A DNA stretch of 28,995 bases from a virus, in the IMG/VR virus record IMGVR_UViG_3300043313_000671, positions 1 to 28,995 of that record, one strand, 5' to 3'. Below are positions 7,038 to 13,906 of this stretch, piece after piece. Position numbers and translations under genes: made by a program. The notes under the pieces were generated by a model. It did not search any database and was not told the DNA's origin. It saw nothing but the letters and a program-made list of their open reading frames with translations. Position 1 is the stretch's first letter; each line of letters begins with the position of its first letter.

Positions 7038-8690
7038 ATGGATCCTGCCCCCTGGTCGGCCGCGGTGCCCGATTGGCCGGCGCGGCTGGCGGCCGGTCAA
7101 TCGATGTTGCCCCCCTGCCCGTGGATCGAGGGCCAGGCCGCGAAAGCGCTGGCGTTTTTCGGCGCGCTGCAGCTGCCCGACGTGCCCGGCACGCCGCGGC
7201 TGCGCGATGCGGCTGGACCCTGGCAAACCGACCTGGTGCGCGCGCTGTTTGGCAGCTGGGATCCGGCGCTGGGAAAACGGCACCTGCGCGAATTCGGCGT
7301 GATGGTGCCGAAAAAGAATTCGAAAACGACGACCGGCGCCGCGGTGATGCTGACGGCGCTGATGATGTCGCCGCGGCCGCGCGCCGAATTTCTGATCGTC
7401 GCGCCGACGCAGGAAATTTCCGACGTTTCGTTTGCGCAGGCCGTCGGGATGGTCGAGCTTTCCCCGTACCTGTCGCGCCGCTGCCATGTGCAGGCCGGGC
7501 ACAAAAAAATAATCGATCGGCGTTCGGGCAGTTTTCTCAAGGTGAAATCGTTTTCTCCCGACGTGCTGACGGGATCCAAACCCGCCGGCACGCTGCTGGA
7601 CGAAATCCATGTGATCGCGGATCGGCCGAACGCGGATCGCGTGCTGGGCCAGCTGCGCGGCGGGATGCTGTCGCAACCCGAGGCGTTTTTGCTGGTGATC
7701 ACGACACAATCCGAACGCCCCCCGTCGGGCGTTTTCCTGGCCGAGCTGCGCAAGTGGCGCGCGGTGCGCGACGGCAAGCTGGCCGCGGCAATCCTGCCGC
7801 TGCTGTTCGAAATGCCGCCCGGGATCGATTGGCGCGACCCGGCAACCTGGGCGATGGTCAATCCGAACAATGGCTATTCGATGGAGGTCGACCGGCTGGC
7901 CGAAGAATTCGCGATCGCGGACGCTGGCGGGATCGAGGAATTGCGGCGCTGGGCCAGCCAACACTTAAACGTGGAAGTCGGTTTGGCGCTGCTAACCGAT
8001 TCCTGGGCGGGCGCCGAATATTGGGAAGCGGCCGAGGATCAAACGCTAACGCTCGAAATGATCCTGGATCTATCCGACGTGATCGAAATCGGAATCGATG
8101 GCGGCGGCCTGGACGATATGTTGGGCCTGGCGGTGCTGGGCCGCGAACGCGCGACGGGCGAATGGCTGCTGTGGACGCACGCTTGGCTGCACCCGATCGC
8201 GCTGCAGCGGCACAAGCAAATGGCGGCCAGGTTCAAGGATTTTGCCGACGACGGCGATTTAACGATTGTCGAGGAAATCGGCCAGGACGTCGCGCAGGTG
8301 GCGGATATCTGCGCGCAGGTGGACCGCAGCGGCAAGCTGGACCGGATCGGCGTCGACCAAGTGGGGATTTCGAACGTGCTGGACGCGCTCGCCGCGATCG
8401 GGATCGATGGGGATCGCGTGATCGGGATCCCGCAGGGCTGGCGGCTGTCGGGCGCGATCAAGACAACCGAACGGCGGCTGGCCGAGGGCGCGTTGCACCA
8501 TGGCGGGCAACGCCTGATGGCCTGGTGCTGTGGAAACGCCAAAGTCGAGCCGCGCGGCAATGCCGTGACGATCACGAAACAGTTTTCGGGATTCTGCAAA
8601 ATCGATCCGCTGGTGGCGGTTTTCGATGCCGCGGCGCTGCTGGGGATGAATCCGCAACCGCGGCTGGATGTGAGGGACTGGATTGCATGA
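7038..8690 (+). CDS. Terminase large subunit (HK97-type)
   Basis: A 550-residue packaging motor. The ATPase part has a deviant Walker A, VPKKNSKT (90-97), typical of the HK97/Terminase_1 group, the motif VAPTQE (121-126) and Walker B TLLDEIH (185-191). The nuclease part shows IGIDGGGLDDMLGLAVL with an active-site Asp around residue 354, GVDQVG and a C-terminal FDAAALLGMN with another Asp. It cuts concatemeric DNA and drives it into the prohead through the portal. Length is usual for the family. The start ATG 7038 follows the methylase stop by six bases. A 550-codon stretch in another frame is also open, but its arginine/glycine-rich product looks like a compositional shadow. Confidence 0.95.
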   Translation: MDPAPWSAAVPDWPARLAAGQSMLPPCPWIEGQAAKALAFFGALQLPDVPGTPRLRDAAGPWQTDLVRALFGSWDPALGKRHLREFGVMVPKKNSKTTTGAAVMLTALMMSPRPRAEFLIVAPTQEISDVSFAQAVGMVELSPYLSRRCHVQAGHKKIIDRRSGSFLKVKSFSPDVLTGSKPAGTLLDEIHVIADRPNADRVLGQLRGGMLSQPEAFLLVITTQSERPPSGVFLAELRKWRAVRDGKLAAAILPLLFEMPPGIDWRDPATWAMVNPNNGYSMEVDRLAEEFAIADAGGIEELRRWASQHLNVEVGLALLTDSWAGAEYWEAAEDQTLTLEMILDLSDVIEIGIDGGGLDDMLGLAVLGRERATGEWLLWTHAWLHPIALQRHKQMAARFKDFADDGDLTIVEEIGQDVAQVADICAQVDRSGKLDRIGVDQVGISNVLDALAAIGIDGDRVIGIPQGWRLSGAIKTTERRLAEGALHHGGQRLMAWCCGNAKVEPRGNAVTITKQFSGFCKIDPLVAVFDAAALLGMNPQPRLDVRDWIA

Positions 8691-8923
8691 AGGATTACGA
8701 CACGCTGGAAATCTGGACGATCACGCGGCGGCCGATCGATCTGCCCGGCGTCGAATATGCCGCCCGCGCGCACCGCATAAAGCCGGGCGGCAAAACCGAA
8801 GTGGCGGCCGAACACCTGCAGGCCGACACGCTCGAGGAAATCCGCGCGGCGCTGCCGCCGCATTTGTTTCGCCTGCCGCGCCAGCCTGGGGATGATCCCG
8901 TGGTGGTGGAGTGCTGGCTATGA
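8687..8923 (+). CDS. Small hypothetical protein after large terminase
   Basis: A 78-residue protein whose ATG at 8687 overlaps the terminase stop (ATGA). It has a mixed, globular-looking composition with several aromatic and charged residues (TLEIWTITRRPIDLPG near the start) and no signal peptide, membrane segment or known motif. It lies in the same tightly overlapping chain as its neighbours. Function unknown. Confidence 0.68.
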   Translation: MKDYDTLEIWTITRRPIDLPGVEYAARAHRIKPGGKTEVAAEHLQADTLEEIRAALPPHLFRLPRQPGDDPVVVECWL

Positions 8924-9450
8924 AAGGACCGACCAAAATGGATGAAGCCGGATTTTTAACCGCGGTGCACGGGCACGTTAAGCTGATGACGGCCGACGGC
9001 GAACTAGGCCTGGCCGGCTATCTGTGGCGGCTAACCGACGAAGGCCTTTCGATCATGGCGCTGGACTTGGAACCGCCGCAGGCCTGGCAGCTGTTTCTGC
9101 TCGAGGCGATGAAGGAGGACACGCGGCAAATCGCGTTCTGCCTGGATCGCTACGGCAACCCGCACCAAGGGACGTTGCTAGGTGACCTGGTGGCGGGAAT
9201 GTATCTCGACAAGGCGCGCCCGGCGGCGCTGCCGCGGCCGTTCATTATCGAATATTGCGCCAAGCCGACCCCGCGCGCGCTGTGGTTTAATTGGGAAAAC
9301 GAATTCTGGAACGGCGCGCTTAGGTTCGAAATGCTGCAGGTGCTGAAAGATTTGCACGGCGGCAAAACCAACCGCGAATATTCTAACGTGATGATCGACG
9401 CGGACGGCACGCGGCGGCCGATGCCAAAGAACCGAGGGCGCGGCCGATGA
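8920..9450 (+). CDS. Hypothetical protein, 176 residues
   Basis: Starts at ATG 8920, overlapping the previous stop, with GGAG at 8908-8911. A second start at ATG 8938 has the better AAAGGA (8923-8928) and would give a protein six residues shorter, so the true start is open. The protein is acidic to neutral in the first half, with helical stretches such as PQAWQLFLLEAMKEDTRQ, and has a basic end (PKNRGRGR). There is no catalytic signature I recognise. Its place in the block after the terminase, with HNH and zinc-ribbon genes, suggests an accessory or early role. Confidence 0.7.
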   Translation: MKGPTKMDEAGFLTAVHGHVKLMTADGELGLAGYLWRLTDEGLSIMALDLEPPQAWQLFLLEAMKEDTRQIAFCLDRYGNPHQGTLLGDLVAGMYLDKARPAALPRPFIIEYCAKPTPRALWFNWENEFWNGALRFEMLQVLKDLHGGKTNREYSNVMIDADGTRRPMPKNRGRGR

Positions 9451-9794
9451 CTGACGCTGGCGACGTGATCGAAACCGCGATTAAGGAAAGCGTGGCAGCC
9501 TGGCCCGGCCGTTTTGACCCCGGGCCGCTGGCCGAAAGGTTTGGGCGCCATGTTGCGTTTTTGGTGCTGGAAAAGCTGGGCGTGGATCCCGACGCGCCAG
9601 GCGAACCGCAATACGAAACGCACCTGCGCGATATGTTTGCCATGATGGCATTGCCCGCGGTTTTCGCGGATTGGTCGAACGGGCCGAGCGGCCGGCCGCC
9701 GGCGACGATCGCGACAACGGCCTGGCGCCTGGCCGACCTGATGATGGACGCGCGCGAGGGCCGCGCGCCCGATGGGAGCGCGGCCGATGCCTGA
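9447..9794 (+). CDS. Hypothetical protein, 115 residues
   Basis: ATG 9447 overlaps the preceding stop (ATGA). The protein looks mostly alpha-helical, with hydrophobic patches such as HVAFLVLEKLGV and MFAMMALPAVF that are too short and broken to be clear membrane spans. No known motif. It is translationally coupled with both neighbours. Confidence 0.65.
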   Translation: MTDAGDVIETAIKESVAAWPGRFDPGPLAERFGRHVAFLVLEKLGVDPDAPGEPQYETHLRDMFAMMALPAVFADWSNGPSGRPPATIATTAWRLADLMMDAREGRAPDGSAADA

Positions 9795-10044
9795 CCCTAT
9801 CCCCCCGATGCTGCGCGAGCGCATGAACGACCTGGCCCGCTGGAACGATCGCGCGCTGAATTTTACCGGCGAAAAGAAATATGGGTTTGTGCTGCTGGTG
9901 GCTGAATTCGGCAAAATCGATCACGGCCGGGTTAACTACATTTCGAACGGCCAGCGCGCCGATATGATCGCGATGGTTCGCGAATGGCTGGCGCGCGCGG
10001 AGGGCAGGTTTGTGGAGGGCGCGCGCGATGCCGATCCGTCCTGA
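9787..10044 (+). CDS. Hypothetical protein, paralogue of the gene at 10625
   Basis: An 85-residue protein starting at ATG 9787 inside the end of the previous gene. Residues 34-55 (FVLLVAEFG, then YISNG) match residues 42-63 of the protein at 10625-10897 (FVLMVAEFG, then YICNG). Both proteins have a helical N-terminal stretch followed by this short motif and a second helix. The family is unknown to me; its size and repeated occurrence in the early block suggest a small regulator or host-takeover protein. Confidence 0.72.
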   Translation: MPDPIPPMLRERMNDLARWNDRALNFTGEKKYGFVLLVAEFGKIDHGRVNYISNGQRADMIAMVREWLARAEGRFVEGARDADPS

Positions 10045-10444
10045 AAACCGCGCGCGCTATCCGAAGGATTGGAAAGCGATCGGCCAGGCGATCCGCCGCC
10101 GCGCGCGCGATCATTGCGAGCAATGCGGCGTTGCGAACGGCACGCTGGGCGGCCGAACCGGCGATGGCGCCTGGCACCCGGCAATCCCCTATGGCGACGG
10201 CAACCTGCCGCGGCCGGGCAGCTGGGCAACCTGCGAGGGCAATCTAAACCTGCGCATTATCAAAATCGTTTTGACGGTGGCGCACCTGGATCATGTGCCC
10301 GAGAACTGCGCGCCCGAAAACCTGCAGGCGCTGTGCCAGCGCTGTCACAATCTGATGGACGGGCCGATGCGGCGCGCGGGCACGCGCGCGCGCAAATGGG
10401 CCGATCAGCTGCAGCTGGATCTAAAGGGGCAAAGCGATGACTGA
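10028..10444 (+). CDS. Second HNH endonuclease
   Basis: A 138-residue HNH protein. C30 and C33 form the first zinc half (CEQC), C103 and C106 the second (CQRC), and the active-site pattern is AHLDHVPENC (H86, D88, H89), N98 and H107. Between the first CxxC and the HNH core lies an extra stretch of about 50 residues rich in Gly and Pro, which is longer than in the HNH protein at 4930. The two HNH proteins are not close copies. Start ATG 10028 is preferred over GTG 10010. Possible roles are homing, nicking or degrading competing DNA, or cos-site work. Confidence 0.85.
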   Translation: MPIRPENRARYPKDWKAIGQAIRRRARDHCEQCGVANGTLGGRTGDGAWHPAIPYGDGNLPRPGSWATCEGNLNLRIIKIVLTVAHLDHVPENCAPENLQALCQRCHNLMDGPMRRAGTRARKWADQLQLDLKGQSDD

Positions 10445-10628
10445 AAAAACGGTGCCGTTTTTTGGCCGGTGCGGCGAGTGCGGCCATTGCTGGCCGGTTT
10501 GCTATCTGCCGATGGAATTGGAAAAGGCCGCGAACCTGATGGCGGGCGCGATGTGCCCGAAGGGCTGCGATGGCAGGGTGATGATCCCGCGGCAAACGAA
10601 CGGCAATCTGCAGGATCCGGCGGGATGA
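10437..10628 (+). CDS. Small zinc-ribbon protein
   Basis: A 63-residue protein starting at ATG 10437 within the HNH stop region. Cysteines in CGECGHCW near the start and CPKGCDG at about residues 41-46 look like a zinc ribbon or rubredoxin-like knuckle. Such small phage zinc proteins often bind nucleic acid or a host protein. It overlaps the next gene by four bases. Confidence 0.72.
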   Translation: MTEKTVPFFGRCGECGHCWPVCYLPMELEKAANLMAGAMCPKGCDGRVMIPRQTNGNLQDPAG

Positions 10629-10897
10629 GCGACACGCGCGCGCCGATCGATCGGGATCCGCCGGTGGTGATGACGGCACTGGCCCGCGGGATTGACGAGA
10701 TTCTAAACGGGGTCGACGGGCCAGGCGCGCCAGGCCCGCGGTTTTGTTTCGTGCTGATGGTGGCGGAATTCGGCGCGATCGACGGCGCGGGCGTGCACTA
10801 CATTTGCAACGGCGCCGACGCCCGGCTGCAGAGCTTGTTTCGCGCAACGCTGGCGACGGCCAGGCCGGCGCCGACCGCGGCCAGCAACGATCGCTGA
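10625..10897 (+). CDS. Hypothetical protein, paralogue of the gene at 9787
   Basis: A 90-residue protein with ATG 10625 overlapping the zinc-ribbon stop. It shares the FVLxVAEFG and YIxNG motif with the protein at 9787-10044. Only the nuclease and zinc-ribbon genes separate the two, so an old local duplication is likely. It is the last gene before a 568-base gap and probably ends the transcript. Confidence 0.7.
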   Translation: MSDTRAPIDRDPPVVMTALARGIDEILNGVDGPGAPGPRFCFVLMVAEFGAIDGAGVHYICNGADARLQSLFRATLATARPAPTAASNDR

Positions 10898-10967
10898 TTT
10901 GCCGCGCGCTGTCGGCGCAAACCGGGCGCCTGGCGCGCAGGCAAGGGATCCGGGCATAATTCCCTAG

Positions 10968-10988
10968 CCAGGCGCGATCGGCGCCTGG
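10968..10988. terminator. 8-bp hairpin after the small-gene block
   Basis: CCAGGCGC (10968-10975) and GCGCCTGG (10981-10988) form a perfect stem with a five-base loop, 70 bases after the last stop of the block. A run of five T follows about 17 bases later. Probable transcript end or mRNA 3' stabiliser. Confidence 0.45.
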
Positions 10989-11056
10989 TGAGCCTGTGAG
11001 GGGATTTTTCCACGATAGCCAAGCAAGCGCGGCGCGATATGCTGGCGATCGGCACG

Positions 11057-11091
11057 GGCCGCCCGGATTCACTGCCGTTATCCGGGCGGCC
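11057..11091. terminator. 12-bp perfect hairpin
   Basis: GGCCGCCCGGAT (11057-11068) and ATCCGGGCGGCC (11080-11091) pair perfectly around an 11-base loop. It is the longest uninterrupted stem I found in the window. Ten of its stem bases are shared with the hairpin at 4877-4910. A terminator that works on either strand, or a structured DNA site, is possible. Confidence 0.5.
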
Positions 11092-11120
11092 TGCGCCAAC
11101 CCCCCATAAGCAAAACCGCA

Positions 11121-11168
11121 GCGGGCCTTTTAGCGGGCCTTTTATTCGAGGGCCTTTTGCCGGGCCTT
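11121..11168. repeat. Tandem GGGCCTT repeats, first cluster
   Basis: GGGCCTT begins at 11123, 11135, 11150 and 11162, so with spacing of 12, 15 and 12 bases. Two units are exact 12-base copies (GCGGGCCTTTTA). The opening 22 bases of this cluster recur exactly at 11351-11372. Iteron-like protein-binding sites are a reasonable guess. Confidence 0.65.
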
Positions 11169-11170
11169 GA

Positions 11171-11219
11171 AATATAGCGATATTACTATGGTTTATGGTT
11201 ACCGTAGGGGTCACCATAG
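11171..11219. promoter_or_regulatory. AT-rich nested dyads, possible operator
   Basis: AATAT/ATATT surrounds AGCG at 11171-11184. CTATGGT (11186-11192) and ACCATAG (11213-11219) are inverted copies, and between them GGTTACC (11197-11203) and GGTCACC (11209-11215) are spaced 12 bases. The spot is AT-rich in a GC-rich genome. It looks like a regulator or integration-host-factor region; no clean -35/-10 pair is visible. Confidence 0.45.
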
Positions 11220-11229
11220 GGCGGTTTCC

Positions 11230-11333
11230 AACCGTGTCGAACCGGACCAAACCGGAAAAGGCCCGCCGCTAATTGCCGGCAATCCGCGGAAAACCCGCCG
11301 ATTATGGTTCCCAACTGTGCCAAACCGTGTCAA
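11230..11333 (+). repeat. Three copies of AACYGTGYCRA upstream of integrase
   Basis: The motif lies at 11230-11240 (AACCGTGTCGA), 11313-11323 (AACTGTGCCAA) and 11323-11333 (AACCGTGTCAA). The last two are exactly 10 bases apart, one helical turn. Two related copies lie on the other side of the integrase gene. They may be integrase arm sites or operators. Confidence 0.5.
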
Positions 11334-11349
11334 TTAAGCGGACGACGAC

Positions 11350-11372
11350 GGCGGGCCTTTTAGCGGGCCTTT
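11350..11372. repeat. GGGCCTT repeats, second cluster
   Basis: Bases 11351-11372 repeat 11121-11142 exactly. The 12 bases at 11350-11361 are also the reverse complement of AAAAGGCCCGCC at 11256-11267. The cluster lies about 95 bases before the integrase start. Confidence 0.6.
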
Positions 11373-11465
11373 CGGCAAAGGCCCAAAAAGCCCCCGCGAA
11401 AAAGCCCCCTGTTGTCCGCCCGGCCGATCCAACCGGGCGTCTGACACAAAGGGAAACCCGATCCA

Positions 11466-12737
11466 ATGCCTACACTGACAACGCTGGCCGTGAAGGCCGC
11501 GAAGCCCGCCGAAAAACCCTATAAGCTGGCCGACGGCGGCGGCCTGATATGCCTGGTGACGCCCGCCGGCGGCAAGCTGTGGAACCTGCGATACAAGCTG
11601 GACGGCCGCGAAAAGAAACTGTCGCTAGGGGCCTTTCCCGGCGTCGGCCTGGCCGAGGCCCGCGAGGCCGCCGACAAGGCGCGCGCCTTGCTGCGCGAAG
11701 GCGTCGACCCGTCGGCCAAAAAACGCAGCGCCAAAGTCGAGGCCGCGCAGGCCCGCCGCGACACGTTCGAATATTTTGCGAGAGGCGTGCTGGATCGCGC
11801 GCTGGCAAGGTTCGATCCGGCAACCTGCCGCAAGTGGCGTTTGCATATGGGCTACGCGCTGGCGCAATTCGGCAAGCGGCCGATCGCGGAAATTAGCCGC
11901 GTGGAAGTGATCGAGTTTTTGCGCACGTTCGAAAAGGCGGGCAAGGTTTCGACAATGCGCGACGTAAAAAGCAAGCTGGCGCAAACCTTCGCCGAGGCGA
12001 TCGAACTGGAAGCGTGCACCGCTAACCCCGCGGTGATTTCAAGCGGCCGGCTGCTGACGCCGCAGCCAAAGCCGCGCGCGGCGATCCTGGACCCCGTGCG
12101 TTTCGGCCAGCTGCTGCGCGCGATCGATGCCTATGGCGGCGATGTTGGCACGGTGCTGCGCATGAAGTTTTCGGCGCTTACGTTTCAGCGGCCCGGCGAA
12201 ATCCGGCTAATGCGCTGGGCGGAAATCGATTGGCAAAACGCGCTTTGGGAAATCCCGGCCGAGCGCATGAAAAAGGTTCGCGGCGTTCGCCTGCCGCACC
12301 TGGTGCCGCTGTCGCGCCAGGCGCTCGAGGTGCTGCGCGATCTGCAGCGGATCACGGGCCAGGCGCCGCTGGCGTTTCCCGCGGTGGGCAAGCCCGATAA
12401 ACCCTGCAGCGATATGACGATCGGCCTGGCGCTGCGCCGCATGGGATTTGCGCAAGAGGAAATGAGCGCGCACGGATTCCGGGCCAGCGCCAACACGCTG
12501 ATAAAGGAGCGCGTGCCGTTCCCCGCCTGGATCCTGGACCGTAACGACACTATCCAGCGCCAGCTGGCGCACCGCGAACCCAACGAAGTGACGGCCGCTT
12601 ACGATCGATCGATCCTGCTGCGCGAACGCACGTGGATGATGCAGGCATGGGCCGACTATTGCGACACGCTGCGCGAGGGCGGCCAGGTGGTGCCGATCGG
12701 CGGCGGCAAGCCGGCCGCAAGACAAGCGGCTGGCTGA
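11466..12737 (+). CDS. int: P4-type tyrosine integrase
   Basis: A 423-residue site-specific recombinase. Residues 1-90 form the arm-binding domain typical of P4-like integrases (KPYKLADGGGL, LSLGAFPGVGLAEAR), residues about 98-190 the core-binding domain and the rest the catalytic domain. The active site is visible: R242 in QRPGEIR, H336-x2-R339 in AHGFR, H369 in LAHRE and the nucleophile Y379 in AAYDR. The C-terminal WADY-type helix is present, so the gene looks intact. The start matches the normal family N-terminus; AAGGGA (11449-11454) lies 11 bases upstream. P4-type enzymes commonly integrate at the 3' end of tRNA genes. The surrounding repeats and the downstream AlpA/Xis-like gene complete an integration module. 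Confidence 0.95.
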   Translation: MPTLTTLAVKAAKPAEKPYKLADGGGLICLVTPAGGKLWNLRYKLDGREKKLSLGAFPGVGLAEAREAADKARALLREGVDPSAKKRSAKVEAAQARRDTFEYFARGVLDRALARFDPATCRKWRLHMGYALAQFGKRPIAEISRVEVIEFLRTFEKAGKVSTMRDVKSKLAQTFAEAIELEACTANPAVISSGRLLTPQPKPRAAILDPVRFGQLLRAIDAYGGDVGTVLRMKFSALTFQRPGEIRLMRWAEIDWQNALWEIPAERMKKVRGVRLPHLVPLSRQALEVLRDLQRITGQAPLAFPAVGKPDKPCSDMTIGLALRRMGFAQEEMSAHGFRASANTLIKERVPFPAWILDRNDTIQRQLAHREPNEVTAAYDRSILLRERTWMMQAWADYCDTLREGGQVVPIGGGKPAARQAAG

Positions 12738-12982
12738 TACAATATAACGCCACGTTTTGTAGTGAAATTATAAAACCAGTTTAGGAAGCGATCGGCGGGC
12801 CGTGGCATTTGTGCGACGGTCCGTTTGCTGTCCAAACCGAATTAGAAACAATTTGGCACGGTTTGAAACAACCAACTATGCCAAAACCCGTTAGGTTAAG
12901 CTAAACCAGTTTGTTGTTTTCCCCGATTTAATTTCATGCGAGGTTCTAAACATAGATTAAGCGATTCTCGGAGAATGGCGCG
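12738..12982. promoter_or_regulatory. AT-rich regulatory region between integrase and AlpA/Xis-like gene
   Basis: A 245-base non-coding region, the most AT-rich longer stretch of the window. It holds AACTATGCCAA at 12874-12884 and the inverted motif TTGGCACGGTT at 12853-12863, both related to the repeats upstream of the integrase. AAACCAGTTT, which has AAAC/GTTT inverted ends, occurs at 12773-12782 and 12903-12912. An imperfect hairpin at 12797-12822 (GGGCCGT and ACGGTCC) may end integrase transcription. A promoter for the downstream gene is expected here, but I see no clear boxes. Confidence 0.5.
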
Positions 12983-13300
12983 ATGCTAGAATCCTTTGCG
13001 GCGAACGAAAAACTGCAGTCGGCCAAGTCGCCGCTGTGGCGAATTAGCCAGGTTTGCACCGTCACGGGCCTGTCACGCTCGCAAATCCTGCGCATGGTCA
13101 AGCAAGGCAAATTTCCGCAACCCGTGCGGCCGACCGAGCGGCAACCCTACTGGTTCGCCAGTGACGTCGACGATTGGCAGACGCAGCTGGCCGGCCTGCG
13201 CGACCGCGCGCCGCCCGCACCTGGCGCCGCCGCCGACGCCGCGCCCGATCCGCCCGCGCCGCGCCGCCGCGGCCGCCCGCCTGGCAGCGCCAAGAAGTAA
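12983..13300 (+). CDS. AlpA/Xis-like regulator with basic AT-hook-like tail
   Basis: A 105-residue DNA-binding protein. Residues about 18-65 have the AlpA/MerR-like winged-helix pattern: WRISQVCTVTGLSRSQILRM, then FPQPVRPT and WFASDVDDW. AlpA-like proteins bend DNA and control integrase expression or excision, and lie next to P4-type integrases. After a proline/alanine-rich linker the protein ends in RRRGRPPGSAKK, which looks like an AT-hook. The start ATG 12983 has GGAGA at 12970-12974, eight bases upstream. The likely role is excisionase or regulator of the integration module. Confidence 0.82.
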   Translation: MLESFAANEKLQSAKSPLWRISQVCTVTGLSRSQILRMVKQGKFPQPVRPTERQPYWFASDVDDWQTQLAGLRDRAPPAPGAAADAAPDPPAPRRRGRPPGSAKK

Positions 13301-13310
13301 TTTCGAGTCT

Positions 13311-13364
13311 CGCTGGCGGGCGCGTTCCCCCCCTGGACGCAAGCCCCCCGAAAGCCCGCCAGCG
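13311..13364. terminator. 11-bp perfect hairpin after the AlpA/Xis-like gene
   Basis: CGCTGGCGGGC (13311-13321) and GCCCGCCAGCG (13354-13364) pair perfectly with a 32-base loop, between the AlpA/Xis-like stop and the next start. There is no U-tract. Confidence 0.45.
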
Positions 13365-13398
13365 GGAACCCTGACTCACGTCCAAAGGATCCGCGCCG

Positions 13399-13758
13399 AT
13401 GGTGCGATGGTTTCGACATTATCCCGGCCTGGCCCGCGACGGAAAGCTGGTGGCGACCGCGCTGCGCACGGGCCAACCGATCGAGCGCGTGGTGTGGCTG
13501 TGGTGCGCGATCCTCGAGGATGCGGCCGAACGCGAGGCCGAAGGCGCCTTCAAAATCGACACGCTCGAGGCCGCGCATTTCCTGGGCTGCAGCGCGGACG
13601 ACGTGACCGCGGTGCTGGCCGAGCTTGAGAGCAACGGCCGCACGGCCGGCGGCAAAATCTGCGCCTGGCCGGCCAGGCAATATCAATCCGACAAGTCGAC
13701 GCGGCGCGTTCAGGAACACCGCGCGCGCCAGAAACGGGCGCCGCCTTTGCTGCAATGA
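13399..13758 (+). CDS. Possible replication-initiator-like or winged-helix protein, perhaps shortened
   Basis: A 119-residue protein. The pattern of an aromatic start (MVRWFRHYPG), a helix with VVWLWCAILEDAAE, a segment LGCSADDVTAVLAELESNG resembling a winged helix and then a basic QYQSDKSTRRVQEHRARQK tail recalls the N-terminal part of phage replication-associated proteins; this is from memory. Those are usually longer and continue past the basic tail. Here TGA at 13756 stops the frame, but the same frame then stays open to about 13950 over a low-complexity stretch. It may be complete, or a truncated remnant. It lies 0.65 kb before the DnaA boxes. Confidence 0.6.
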   Translation: MVRWFRHYPGLARDGKLVATALRTGQPIERVVWLWCAILEDAAEREAEGAFKIDTLEAAHFLGCSADDVTAVLAELESNGRTAGGKICAWPARQYQSDKSTRRVQEHRARQKRAPPLLQ

Positions 13759-13906
13759 AACACCGATGAAACGTTTCGCAGCGTTTCAATGAAACAAAGT
13801 GAAACGGACCAGAGACAGAAACAGAGTCAGAATCAGAAACAGATTATTATGCCGTTACATGCAAACGCCGCGCGCGCGAGCCGCGGGCCAAAAAGGATAA
13901 AGGGCT
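13759..13906. other. Purine-rich low-complexity stretch after the replication-like gene
   Basis: GAAAC occurs repeatedly at 13759-13806, followed by short CAGAAA/CAGAGT/CAGAAT units at 13810-13846. All three forward frames read as short Glu/Thr/Ser or Gln/Arg low-complexity peptides. It may be the decayed 3' part of the preceding gene or a repeat-based DNA site. AAAAGGA at 13891-13897 is the ribosome binding site of the next gene. Confidence 0.45.

Larger units (their letters stand above)
10898..11465. other. Repeat-rich non-coding region upstream of integrase
   Basis: No gene can be supported here on either strand. The 568 bases hold two strong hairpins, tandem GGGCCTT repeats in two clusters, an AT-rich nested dyad and three copies of an 11-base AACYGTGYCRA motif. 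The density of repeats beside a P4-type integrase fits a phage attachment site (attP) with integrase arm sites and a promoter region. The crossover core itself cannot be identified without a host junction. Confidence 0.55.

Noticed and set aside
7028-8923. A 631-codon open frame over the large terminase
   Set aside because: The product is Arg/Gly/Ala-rich without family features, while the terminase frame has all motifs. Only its last 78 codons (8687-8923) are kept as a gene because of the ATGA overlap and normal composition.
10798-11250. A 150-codon minus-strand frame over the gap before the integrase
   Set aside because: It is built from the GGGCC repeats and hairpins, has odd composition and would be the only minus-strand gene.
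10898-11465. tRNA gene or tRNA-end attachment core
   Set aside because: A P4-type integrase made this likely, but no cloverleaf or T-arm pattern could be found.
11273-11524. An 83-codon frame running into the integrase start
   Set aside because: No ribosome binding site, low-complexity product, overlaps the well-supported integrase N-terminus by 59 bases in another frame.
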